Of a stretch of DNA of 64,000 nucleotides, positions 27,731 to 36,500 are shown in pieces; the first letter of the stretch is position 1; every line of letters begins with the position of its first letter. The stretch is taken from assembly GCF_002858925.1 (NCBI RefSeq), contig NZ_PJRS01000018.1, forward strand, positions 124,001-188,000. Direction: 5' to 3'. The notes beneath the pieces were generated by a model. The model did not search any database. It worked only from the letters and a program-made list of their open reading frames with translations, and was not told where the DNA came from. The DNA is from Caulobacter zeae. Lineage in GTDB: Bacteria > Pseudomonadota > Alphaproteobacteria > Caulobacterales > Caulobacteraceae. A program made the position numbers and the translations under genes.

Positions 27731-29167
27731 TTACACAATCAAATCAAGGAAGGCGGATTTAAGTAAGGGCCAGTTTTGATAGGATTCTTCTGATTTCCTG
27801 GCTTCCACTAAAGTAGCCAAATCATCGTCATCAAGCGCGATTATAAATCCGCGCATATCTTTGGCTGTGTCACGGCATCGCTTTCTAAACAAATCTTTGT
27901 TGTCGAAGGATCTGCAAACCAAAATTCCAGTTTGCCCGGCGCTTGGGTTAAATCTGCTCGATAGCTGGTCGAGTTCGGGATTTGCTACTTTGCCGCCGTA
28001 GTTTTTGCACTCAATCCAAACCATTGCTGAGCTATAGTGCTTGGAGAGCCAATCGAAAAATCCGCCCTTTGCGGCATTTGTGTAAACGACATCTACAATT
28101 TTTCTTCCTTCGTGGATTTTAAATTGCGGCCTTGGGCTGGTAAGATCGGGGTAGAAAAGTGCAGAGAGCAAAGCTTCCACGGCGTCTTCATAATCGCCAG
28201 CTCGCTCCCTACCCGTTGGCAGCGACCTAACTGCTGAAAGTAAAGCGTCCCAATCCGGCTTCGGCGTCCCCTCGACGGCTGCGATTAGGTCGTGGTCCAG
28301 CGAAAGATATGGTCGTTCATCCATATCTTTCTTATATTTTTCGAAAACATCGGGATTATCAATAGTTATATTGACCACGTCGGATTTGGTTTTTCCGTAT
28401 TTTTCTTCGACGCTCTTCTTTGTAACTTTTCTGACTTTCGTTTTCTTGACTACCTGTACAAGGGAAGAGTTCGCGTCCAATTCAACCTTCTGGAGGTGAG
28501 TGAGTACGTAAAATCTATAGTATTCTTCTAAAGAATACGCGAGGTGCCTCCGGACTACAGCCTTCGGTACAAGTAAAATCTTTCCGCGTGGCGTCATGGG
28601 AAGAGTGGTGAACTTCTCTGTCCATTCCTTAGTCTGAGAGTTCCAGATTGGACCGGACGGCACGCCTTCTTTTAACGGTATGCCGTACTGCTTGGCCATT
28701 TCATTTGTGTATTCAAGAAGTGGGCCGCGAATAATATTCGTCGTCATATCGGATATTATATCGACGCCAATTCCCTCGATCAAAAGGACCGTGTCCTCCA
28801 GGTCTTTGATCAGGCCACTTCGCGCAGCTTTGCTGCCGCTTAAAGCACTCCATACGTCATGGGCGGAGCCATCGCCGAGTGCGCGGCCCCTCGATTCGCC
28901 GCGTGAAAGGCCAAGGTGGGTTTCGTTGGGTTCGCGCAGAGCACGCAGCAGCCGTTCGGCGTCACCGTGGCGGCCCGCCCGTATGTGCCTCAGGACGGTG
29001 GTAAAAAAATCCTGCACCAGATGGGCGCATTCAGCGCCCCAGGCCGACGGAAGGCTCGCGAGCGCCTTCGGGCTGATGAACAAGGCTGTGTCGGTAGAAT
29101 AGGAGACGTCCACGAAATCGAGTGTTGGCTGGGTTCGTCCCAACTTGAAGTACCTGGAAATTCTCAT
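27731..29167 (-). CDS. PD-(D/E)xK nuclease-domain protein, family not recognised
   Basis: A 478-residue protein. The C-terminal third is a restriction-endonuclease-like (Mrr-type) nuclease: Glu in GDYEDAVEALLS (about 328), Asp359 in KIVDVVYTN, Glu386-x-Lys388 in VWIECKNYGG and Gln in PELDQLSSRF. The N-terminal 300 residues have no motif I can name; they include IISDMTTNIIRGPLLEYT and a lysine-rich stretch (VVKKTKVRKVTKKSVEEKYGK). The gene is much richer in A and T than its surroundings, with many codons rare here (ATA, TTT, AAA), a sign of recent transfer. GGAGGG precedes the ATG. A role in phage or plasmid defence is inferred. Confidence 0.7.
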   Translation of the reverse strand: MRISRYFKLGRTQPTLDFVDVSYSTDTALFISPKALASLPSAWGAECAHLVQDFFTTVLRHIRAGRHGDAERLLRALREPNETHLGLSRGESRGRALGDGSAHDVWSALSGSKAARSGLIKDLEDTVLLIEGIGVDIISDMTTNIIRGPLLEYTNEMAKQYGIPLKEGVPSGPIWNSQTKEWTEKFTTLPMTPRGKILLVPKAVVRRHLAYSLEEYYRFYVLTHLQKVELDANSSLVQVVKKTKVRKVTKKSVEEKYGKTKSDVVNITIDNPDVFEKYKKDMDERPYLSLDHDLIAAVEGTPKPDWDALLSAVRSLPTGRERAGDYEDAVEALLSALFYPDLTSPRPQFKIHEGRKIVDVVYTNAAKGGFFDWLSKHYSSAMVWIECKNYGGKVANPELDQLSSRFNPSAGQTGILVCRSFDNKDLFRKRCRDTAKDMRGFIIALDDDDLATLVEARKSEESYQNWPLLKSAFLDLIV

Positions 29168-29437
29168 GGCGCCCTCCGCGACGAAAAACACTAGACCTCG
29201 ACTTGGAAGTGTCCAGGTCAAAGTGGGCGCTAAAATCCCCGTTTCTCCAATTGCTTGCCTCTCGCGGGCCCGGGCGACAGTCGTAAACAGCTCTCGGCAA
29301 GGTCTTGGTTTCGGTCGATCTACGCGGCATCGCCCGCTTTTCGCGGGCCGTCCGCGCCTGGCAACTGGTCCGGACCGGGGACGTGGCGACGGCGCGCTTC
29401 GACGCGTAGCGTGGGTGGCCAGCGAGTCGGGGGGGAC
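29168..29437. promoter_or_regulatory. Divergent intergenic region
   Basis: This 270-base stretch separates the divergent nuclease and DUF4238 genes and should hold both promoters. A hairpin GCCCGC-TTTTC-GCGGGC lies at 29332-29348. No start-proximal operator or clear promoter hexamers could be assigned. Confidence 0.3.
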
Positions 29438-30346
29438 ATGGGCAAGCAGGTCACCAAGCGCTGTCATTGGGTATCCCAAGCCTATCTGAAGACCTTCGCC
29501 GCGGATGAACGGCGCGAGAAGATCTGGCGCTTTGGCAAGACCGACTGCGAACCCGAGCTCAAGCCGATCGAAAAGGTGGCGGTGAAATTCCATCTGTACG
29601 CGCCCCGGTCGCCCGCAGGTGATCGCGACGACGCCGTAGAGCGCAAGCTGAGTGAACTCGAGCGATGGTTCGATCATCCGATCTGGAAGGCGCTCGGAAC
29701 CACGGACATGGACCTGACGTGGGAGCCTCTTCGCAAGATCCTCGCCTTGATTGTTGCCACCACCTACGTGCGCAATCCGCGTCAGTTCGACACTTGGAAG
29801 AACGTCCATCGCCAGATGGTCGGCGAGCTTTCCAGGTTCGAGACACTGCCCACCCACATGACCATCGGCGCCGAGCGCCGGACTATCGACAACTCCGACT
29901 GGCCCCTATTCAGGGACGCGGACGATGAGGATATGAAGCGCGCCTGGAACAGCCACGTCGCGAGCGCGGGCGACATCGCGCCGCTTTTGCTGGGAATGCG
30001 CATGGTGATGGTGACCGCCGAGGAGCCGGTGTTCATCACCTCGGATCACCCTGTAATCGTCAATCACCCGTCTTTGCTATTCAAGGGTCTGCGGGACCCG
30101 GAAACCACCATCTCCCTTCCCGTGAGCCCAACGCGAACCTTGGTGCTCGACAATCGCCATGGCGAGCCGGATGGCGTCTACTATCCTCTGGCTGAGCAAA
30201 ATCCGGCACCCTGGAATCTCCTCCAATGGCGCGGTTCGATCGAGCACATGTTTTCACACCGCCATCCCGATGAGGTCTGCAGCGAACTCGTGGCTGACGA
30301 GGACCGCATGATGGCTGCCAGCCAACGGCGATGGATCTGCGAATAG
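29438..30346 (+). CDS. DUF4238-domain protein
   Basis: A 302-residue cytosolic protein with the DUF4238 signatures: an N-terminal CHWVSQAYLKTFA (HYxPxxYLxxF in the family) and a late VFITSDHPVIVNHP. The middle is helical and charged. No catalytic residues are established for this family. A G-run lies just before ATG 29438. It is divergent from the AT-rich nuclease gene, and both lie in the right half of the island, so a joint defensive role is possible but unproven. Base composition is close to the host average. Confidence 0.75.
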   Translation: MGKQVTKRCHWVSQAYLKTFAADERREKIWRFGKTDCEPELKPIEKVAVKFHLYAPRSPAGDRDDAVERKLSELERWFDHPIWKALGTTDMDLTWEPLRKILALIVATTYVRNPRQFDTWKNVHRQMVGELSRFETLPTHMTIGAERRTIDNSDWPLFRDADDEDMKRAWNSHVASAGDIAPLLLGMRMVMVTAEEPVFITSDHPVIVNHPSLLFKGLRDPETTISLPVSPTRTLVLDNRHGEPDGVYYPLAEQNPAPWNLLQWRGSIEHMFSHRHPDEVCSELVADEDRMMAASQRRWICE

Positions 30347-30406
30347 CGGCTGCCCCTCGCGGCTTCGCCGGAGGGGCGAGCTTGACTTGGGCGGAACGCT
30401 GCCGGC

Positions 30407-30535
30407 TCAGGCGGTCCAGACCTTGTTCAACACCCCGGCCGTCATCGCCGCCTTGTCCTGGGGCGGGAAGCGGCCGTAGTGCTCGGCGATGGTGTCGGGC
30501 GTGTCCTGGATCGCATAGCCTGGATCGCGCCTGCC
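30407..30535 (-). pseudogene. C-terminal fragment of a second tyrosine integrase
   Basis: On the minus strand a frame preceded by TGA (30536-30538 region) and ending at TGA 30407-30409 reads RDPGYAIQDTPDTIAEHYGRF and then PQDKAAMTAGVLNKVW, given here in parts: DTPDTIAEHYGRF and PPQDKAAM. This is the tail of a phage-type integrase, with the catalytic Tyr in AEHYGRF. No start codon or upstream catalytic domain is present. It is a remnant of another integration event inside the island. Confidence 0.55.
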
Positions 30536-30567
30536 TCAGTTCCGGTCGCCTGATACACCTAGCGTCA

Positions 30568-30584
30568 GCTCAAACCTTTTGAGC
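30568..30584. repeat. Short inverted repeat
   Basis: GCTCAAA-CCT-TTTGAGC lies between the integrase fragment and a small reading frame. A 7-bp stem with a 3-base loop; role unknown. Confidence 0.3.
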
Positions 30585-30794
30585 CGGCGCGTCGGCGATC
30601 TGGTGTCCGAAGGGATACCGACCAAGCTTCCGGTGGTTCCGCCGTCCGATCTCGGCCGGTTCATTCTTGGAACCCGGACCACGATCACGAAGCCGACACG
30701 GAAGATTCTAGCCTATTACGACATCTCGCCAGAGGAGAAGTTGACCCCGGCGAATACGGCGATCCTGGACAAGGTCGTGGCCAAATTGACCTGA
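30579..30794 (+). CDS. Small hypothetical protein, uncertain
   Basis: A frame of 71 codons from TTG 30579, or 63 from GTG 30603. The product contains PSDLGRFILGTRTTITKP and LAYYDISPEEKLTPANTAIL. Third positions are moderately GC-biased, less than in host genes. There is no clear Shine-Dalgarno. It may be a real small gene or the 3' remnant of a longer one; no family is recognised. Confidence 0.4.
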   Translation: MSRRVGDLVSEGIPTKLPVVPPSDLGRFILGTRTTITKPTRKILAYYDISPEEKLTPANTAILDKVVAKLT

Positions 30795-30873
30795 TGTTGC
30801 GGCCCTGCACGCGCCTGTAGATTTTTAGCTCCGCCGTTGGCCGGCGAAGCGAAGCGTCCGATGCTGACGTGGG

Positions 30874-30910
30874 CGGGCGCCAGGGTCCGGGTTGAACCCC
30901 TGGTCGCCCG
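30874..30910. repeat. Long hairpin before DUF2971 gene
   Basis: CGGGCGCCAGGG (30874-30885) pairs with CCCTGG-t-CGCCCG (30898-30910), about 12 bp with one bulged base. It ends 17 bases before the DUF2971 start and could affect its expression. No T run follows. Confidence 0.4.
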
Positions 30911-30927
30911 GCCAGGCCGAAGGGATA

Positions 30928-32016
30928 ATGACCATGAGGCGTAGGCCGGCTTCGCCCAGCATCGTCTACAAATACTATGGGCCGGAACGGGCCGACGTCT
31001 TCAGGAGCTTCCGCGTCCGGTTTTCCCAGCTGGGCGCCCTGAACGATCCCTTCGAGTTCCTGGTTCAGGCCCGGCCGGGCGAACTGCGACGAGGGGCTCA
31101 GCGCATGGCGGGCCGGATGAGCAATCCATTCAGCCTAATCGGTATGGGGGTGTGGGCCGCCTTCAAGGGGGTGAGGGAGAACGGGCAGCTTAAGACGCTG
31201 GCCTGGCCAGTCAGGATGATCGCGCTGGCCGTCGTGCTCCCCCTGGCGATCCTCATGACTCTGCTTCTGGGTCCCTTCATCGCCAAGACGATGCGAAAGG
31301 TGATGGCGGCTGCGGCCGACGAGTTCGAGGTGCTGCTGCTCGAACAGGTAAGGCGTGGACTAGTGCTGGTCTTCAGCTGCAGCGAGGCTTGGGCTTCGGT
31401 GCCCATGTGGGCCCACTACGCGGGCAACCACACCGGGTTCACCATCGGCCTCGACCCGGCCAGCGCCTTTCCAAACCCGAATCCGAAGTCGGACAAGCGC
31501 TTCCTGCCCGCCCTGAAGGTGAAGTACGTCCGGCGCCAGCCGCGCATCAGCATGTCCGACATGGACACCAGCAATTTCCTGACGGCGAAGATGGACCATT
31601 GGGCCTACGAGAAGGAGTGGCGGTTCCTGAACATGCCCGATGGCGCAGCCCAGCGCGGCGTGGTGGTCAACGGCCATGAGTTGCTGCTGTTCAACTTTCG
31701 CCCCGACGCCATCCGAGAAGTCGTGCTGGGCGCCAACTGCGCGGCGGAAACCGTGGCTACGATCCTGGACGCGATCGCGGAGGCGGACCTGAAGTTGGAC
31801 CTCTTCCAGGTCAAGCGGAGCGCCGGCTACGGGTTCGAGCGGATCCGGATCAGGTCGCTCGAAGACCTGCAGGTCGAGACTTCGCCCGGGGGCATCGTCC
31901 GAGATTTGCGGGAGATGAAGTTCGAGCGAATGGAGGCCGCGTTCGACGATTTTCAGAAGGACGCCAGCGAAGACCGCATCGCACGTTGGCTGAGGAACGT
32001 CAGCGAACGTTCCTGA
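30928..32016 (+). CDS. DUF2971 protein with inserted membrane helix
   Basis: A 362-residue protein. DUF2971 marks are present in order: VYKYYGPERADVF, FSQLGALNDPFEF, VFSCSEAW, MWAHYAGNHTGFTIGLD, and AKMDHWAYEKEWRF. Between the second and third lies an insert with a strong hydrophobic segment at about 94-118 (MIALAVVLPLAILMTLLLGPF), which would tether it to the inner membrane; usual family members are soluble. ATG 30928 or 30934 may be the start; AGGG at 30921-30924 fits the second better. The function is unknown, and the island context suggests defence. Confidence 0.75.
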   Translation: MTMRRRPASPSIVYKYYGPERADVFRSFRVRFSQLGALNDPFEFLVQARPGELRRGAQRMAGRMSNPFSLIGMGVWAAFKGVRENGQLKTLAWPVRMIALAVVLPLAILMTLLLGPFIAKTMRKVMAAAADEFEVLLLEQVRRGLVLVFSCSEAWASVPMWAHYAGNHTGFTIGLDPASAFPNPNPKSDKRFLPALKVKYVRRQPRISMSDMDTSNFLTAKMDHWAYEKEWRFLNMPDGAAQRGVVVNGHELLLFNFRPDAIREVVLGANCAAETVATILDAIAEADLKLDLFQVKRSAGYGFERIRIRSLEDLQVETSPGGIVRDLREMKFERMEAAFDDFQKDASEDRIARWLRNVSERS

Positions 32017-32210
32017 AAGTAAATGCGGGTGGAGTGGAATGGTCTTTTCTAGATATAAAATTTATGAGGGCATGACATCGCGAATTTGTCAAATATAGAA
32101 ATTCCAGTTTAAAATCAAAACGCTATAATTTAGCGGTATTGATCACGGGTAAGCACAAACGCGTTATCAAAAAAGCCAAATGAATTCAATTCACTGGGCT
32201 TTAAATCATA
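32017..32210. other. AT-rich gene-free right end of the island
   Basis: About 194 bases of strongly AT-rich DNA with no open frame. It contains imperfect matches to the left-end octamers (AGCGGTATT at 32132 and TCACGGGTAAGC at 32143), as expected if the integrase has weak arm sites on both sides. GGAGTGGAATGG at 32031 is a poorer echo of the att core. Confidence 0.45.
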
Positions 32211-32213
32211 ATT

Positions 32214-32231
32214 GAGTGGGAGTGATCAGGG
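32214..32231 (+). repeat. Putative attR, second copy of the guaA 3' end
   Basis: ATTGAGTGGGAGTGATCAGGG (from 32211) encodes IEWE-stop exactly as guaA does and aligns with the guaA end at 19910-19931. It is followed at once by a classic terminator. The chromosome-side guaA tail was probably left here when the island inserted. Confidence 0.6.
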
Positions 32232-32258
32232 AAGGCGCCTTCGGGCGCCTTCTTTTTT
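32231..32258 (+). terminator. Rho-independent terminator, probably the original guaA terminator
   Basis: GAAGGCGCC-TTCG-GGCGCCTTC is a 9-bp stem with a UUCG tetraloop, followed by TTTTTT (32253-32258). It directly follows the duplicated guaA end and has no other intact gene close upstream; the DUF2971 gene ends 214 bases earlier. Confidence 0.85.
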
Positions 32259-32378
32259 GCCCGTAGATCGTGGGCGGTGGGGCGCAGGCGCGGGCTTTGG
32301 TTGTCCTCTGGCGAGTCTTGGCATACCGGTTGGCGATTGTCGCGAAGCCGACACAGTTCGCGACCTCTCCGCAGCAAG

Positions 32379-33371
32379 ATGACATCCGCGCCCGCCAGCA
32401 GACCTTCCGCCTCGAGCGCCTTCGCCAGGTTCACGGACCCCGAGACGATGGCGTTAGCGATCGGCGACATCAATTCGGGGGCGAAGCCTCTTCCTCTCGA
32501 ACGGACGAGCCGCCGCTTCGACGGCATGCTGGCGCGGGCCAGTTTCGGCGGACTGAACCTGGGCATCGGCCGTTTCGCCCAGGGCATCGCCCAGACCGCG
32601 GACATCCCCGGCGTCCATACCTTCATGTTCGCCACCGAGCCGGGGATCATGCGACGGGTCTCCGGACGCAAGCTGTTCGGCCGGCACATCTTCCATTTCC
32701 GCCCCAACGAGCGGACCGTGACGGGCTCTCCGCCCGACATGCCGTGGGCGTTCGGTATCGTCACCATGCCGTTCGATCTGTTGACGGCGCACGCTCCCAA
32801 CCTGATGGGCGCAGGCCATGGGGCGCCGCTGGATGATGATCGGATGTTCGTCGCGCCGTCGGCGGCGATGGACGAGCTCATCGGGTTGATGGGCGACATT
32901 TCGGGCGTGATCCAGAACACACCCCAGGTCCTCGGCGAGCCGCAACCGGCCAAGGCCCTGGCGGGCGCGGTCGTCGACAAGCTGATGGCCTGCCTTTCGC
33001 AAGGGCTGGTCAAGCCTGACAGGGCCGCCCTGGGGCGCCATCGCCAGATCGTCGCCCGCTTCGAGCAAGCCCTTGAGGAGCGTCCGGAAGAGATGCTGTC
33101 GTCGGGCGACATTTGCCGGATCGTGGGCGTGGCAGAGCGGACGCTCAACCTGGCCTGCCAGGAATTTCTTGGGGAAAGCGCGGTGCGTTACGCCCGCAAT
33201 CGCCGCCTGGACCTCGTCCATGCGCGGCTGCGCGGTTCCGATCCCGCCACGACCATGGTGACCAACGTCGCCATGGACCACGGTTTCTGGGAGCTGGGCC
33301 GCTTCGCCCAGGCCTATCGCCTTCGCTTCGGCGAGCGTCCTTCCGACACCCTGCGCCGCAGCGCGCACTGA
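32379..33371 (+). CDS. AraC-family transcriptional regulator
   Basis: A 330-residue regulator. The N-terminal 200 residues form a ligand or partner domain (FDGMLARASFGGLNLGIGRF, read as SFGGLNLGIGRF). The C-terminal AraC double helix-turn-helix has SSGDICRIVGVAERTLNLACQ and VTNVAMDHGFWELGRFAQAYR, followed by FGERPSDTLR. Start ATG 32379 is the likeliest, although the Shine-Dalgarno is poor. It is the first gene beyond the island. Its target is unknown; the autotransporter gene downstream is a candidate. Confidence 0.85.
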   Translation: MTSAPASRPSASSAFARFTDPETMALAIGDINSGAKPLPLERTSRRFDGMLARASFGGLNLGIGRFAQGIAQTADIPGVHTFMFATEPGIMRRVSGRKLFGRHIFHFRPNERTVTGSPPDMPWAFGIVTMPFDLLTAHAPNLMGAGHGAPLDDDRMFVAPSAAMDELIGLMGDISGVIQNTPQVLGEPQPAKALAGAVVDKLMACLSQGLVKPDRAALGRHRQIVARFEQALEERPEEMLSSGDICRIVGVAERTLNLACQEFLGESAVRYARNRRLDLVHARLRGSDPATTMVTNVAMDHGFWELGRFAQAYRLRFGERPSDTLRRSAH

Positions 33372-33594
33372 CCCCGTTTCGAACTCTGCTGTTCATGCCG
33401 GGATTGCATAGTTTCGCGCACGCCCCGCTGGCAGGGACGGGAAAACATGCGTTTTACGGATCATCGATGCTGCGTGTCTGAGGACGCCGTCGTCGATCCC
33501 TGTCTTCGCGTGCCTTTGAGGGGATCGGGCCCGGCCCAAGCCAGCGCGTCGCGTGACGCGATCTGACGCCCTTGCGGTTCAGGAGCGGCCCGCC

Positions 33595-36500
33595 ATGACG
33601 GGCTTGGCAGGTGTCAAAGTGCGGCAGTCGATCAACAAAGCGCGGACCATCCGCAACTCGGTCTCGCTCACGGTGCTCGCGCTGGCGGTCGGCCTCGGCG
33701 CCCCGATGGCCCAGGCCCGGCAGATCACCCAGGGCGGCGGCGCTGGCGCTGGCTTCGGCTCCTTCACGCCCCAGGGCGGCATCGCCGGCGGCGCGGGCGG
33801 CGCTTCCGGCGCGGGAAGCTATGGCGGAGCGGCGGCCGGCACGCCGACCGGCTCGGCAGAGGCCGGGGCCACCGGCAGCCAGGCTGGAGGGCAGCCAGGG
33901 GCGCTGAACGACCTCTCGGCCGGCGGCGGCGGTGGCGGCGCCACCGGCCTTGGCGGCGATGGCGGCCTGGGCTGGCAACTCGCCTCGACCGGATCCATCT
34001 CGCTGGCCGTCGACTTCGCCGCGACGGACGGCGCCAACGGCGGCACGAATGCTGCCGGGGGCGGCGGCGGAGGCGGGCTCGTGCTGACTGGGGCGAACGT
34101 CCAGCTCACGACCGCAGGCTATGACGTCACAGGGGGCGACGGCGGCGAGGGCCGTGCAGGCGGCGGCGGTGGCGGCGGCGGTGGCGGCGCCGGGCTGGTG
34201 CTGCTGAACGGCGGCTCGGTGACTGTGAACGGCGGCGCGGGCGGTTCGGCCAGCGCCATCACGGGCGGCACGGGCAGTTCGTTCGGCAACGGCGGCGCGG
34301 GTCTGTTCCTCTACAGCGGCGGCGCCTTGAACGTCGTCAGTGGCACGATCACGGGCGGGGCAGGGGGCACCTTCACCAGCTGGGGCGGGGCCGGCGCCGC
34401 CGGCGTGCTCAGCAACCTGGGAACCATCGCTAACGCGGGGACGATCACCGGCGGCGAGGGCGGCTACGGCTATTCGAACGGCGGGGCGGCCGGCATCGGC
34501 GTGATCGCCTGGGGCGGCGCGATCGAGAACAGCGCGACCGGCGTCATCGCCGGCGGCGTCGGCGGCCAGGGAAACGGCAATTTCAGCGGGATGTATTCCG
34601 GCGCCGGCGGGGCGGGCGTCGTCTTCACGGGCGGCCAGCCGGGGCTGTTGGTCAACGCCGGAACGATCCAGGGCGGAGCGGGCGGCCCGGCCTCCAACGC
34701 GATCCGGCGGGGCGCCGGCGGCAGGGGCGTGGTCGGCGCCAGCACCGGCTCCACCACCATCATCAATTCGGGCACGATCATCGGCGGCGTCAGCGTGAGC
34801 TTCCAGCGCGCCTACGCGATCGAATTGTTCGGCAGCAACAACCGCCTCGAGCTTCACGCCGGTTCGTGGATCCGTGACATCGCGGCGGTGACCGGCGGCG
34901 GCTCCAACAACGTGCTGGCCCTGGGCGGCGCGGACGACGACACGTTCGACGCCATGCATATCGGATCGGACGGGTCCGTGGACGGCTACGGCTACATGGG
35001 CTTCGACACCTTCGAGAAGCTGGGGGCCAGCACCTGGACCCTGACCGGTACGGGCGCCCAGACCTGGTCGGTGCTGGAAGGCGTGCTGAAGGGCGACAGC
35101 AACAGCCTGGCCGGCAGCGTGGTCTTCGGCAGCGGCGCCGGCAGCCGTGGCGTCGTTTTCGACCAGGCGTTCGACGGGGTCTATCGCGGCCAGATCTCCA
35201 CCGGCGGCGCGGTGACCAAGACGGGTGCGGGAACCCTGACCCTGACCGGCGAGTCCGCCTCGAACTGGACGATTTCGGGCGGCGGGGTGATCGCCAAGGC
35301 CGGCCTGTTCGGCAGCGACGCGTCGATCGGCGCCGGCGCGTTCCTGACCCTCGATCAGAGTGCGGACGGAACTTATGGCTTCGTGCTTTCTGGCGCGGGT
35401 GATTTCCGCAAGGCCGGCTCGGGGAAGCTGATCCTGACCGAAGATTCGTCCGGTTTCACTGGAGCCACCACGGTCGGGTCCGGAACCCTTTCGGTCAACG
35501 GCTCGCTGGCCGGATCGACGATCACCGTCGCTTCTGGCGCGACGCTGGGCGGCACGGGCGCGATCGGCGACACAACCATCCAGAGCGGCGGCCACCTGGC
35601 GCCGGGCAATTCGGTCGGTTCGCTGTCGATCAACGGCGACCTGACCCTGGCCTCGGGCTCCAACCTCGACATCGAACTGGGCGCACCGGGCGCAACGTCG
35701 GCCTCGCCGGGCGTCAGCGATCGCCTGCTCGTCAGCGGCGACCTGGCGCTGAACGGCGTGGTCAATCTTTCGCAGAGCGCGTCTTCGGCCGACGGCGTCG
35801 CCGGCATCGGGTACTACCGCCTGATCACCTATGGCGGGGCTCTGACCGCCAACACGGCGACGATCGGAACCAGGCCGTCGCTGAGCAACGTGAACTACGC
35901 GCTGCAGGCGGGCAGCGGCCGGGTCGACCTGTATATCAGCAGGACGCTCATTCCTGGCGACGACACGTTGCAGCACTGGCAGGGCGGCGCCGGCGTCTGG
36001 AGCGCCGCCAACACCCAATGGCTGAACGACGGCGGCAACGCCCCGGCCGCCTGGGCGGGCAAGTACGCCATCTTCAAGGACGCCGGCGCCTTCACGGGCG
36101 GCTTGGTGACGGTGGATGGCTCGCAGAGCTTCATCGGCCTGCAGTTCGTCGATGACGGCTATGAACTGACCGGAACCGGCCAGCTGGCCACCGTCTCGGG
36201 CGGCAGCGAGATCCGCGTGCTGGACGACGTCGCCAAGATCGGCGTGGCGATCACCGGCGCCGGTCTCGTCACCAAGACCCAGGCCGGCACGCTGATCCTG
36301 ACGGGCGCCAACACCTATACCGGCGGGACGTTGATCGATGCGGGCACGCTGCAGATCGGCGACGGCGGGACTTCGGGCTCGATCGTCGGCAATGTCGGCA
36401 ACCGCGGCGTGTTGGTCTTCAACCGTTCCGACGCCATCACCTTCGCCGGTCGGATCTCGGGCTCGGGCGCGGTGCGCATCCTGGACGGCGGCGTCACCTT

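Larger units (their letters stand above)
19925..32230 (+). mobile_element. Putative 12.3-kb genomic island inserted in guaA
   Basis: The island runs from the guaA stop to a second copy of the guaA 3' end. It begins with a P4-like integrase and an AlpA-like regulator and carries a truncated ParB-like gene, an SOS-linked repair cluster, GH26 and thermonuclease genes, and three AT-rich or odd genes at the right end. The segment 32017-32210 is strongly AT-rich, unlike the roughly 67% GC backbone. Integrases that use the guaA 3' end are an established class. A second integrase remnant near 30.4 kb suggests layered insertions, so not every gene need have arrived together. The limits are inferred from sequence only. 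Confidence 0.6.

Noticed and set aside
32031..32044. A third att-like copy (GGAGTGGAATGGTC)
   Set aside because: It lacks one G of the core and does not continue into guaA-like coding or a terminator; too weak to mark a boundary.
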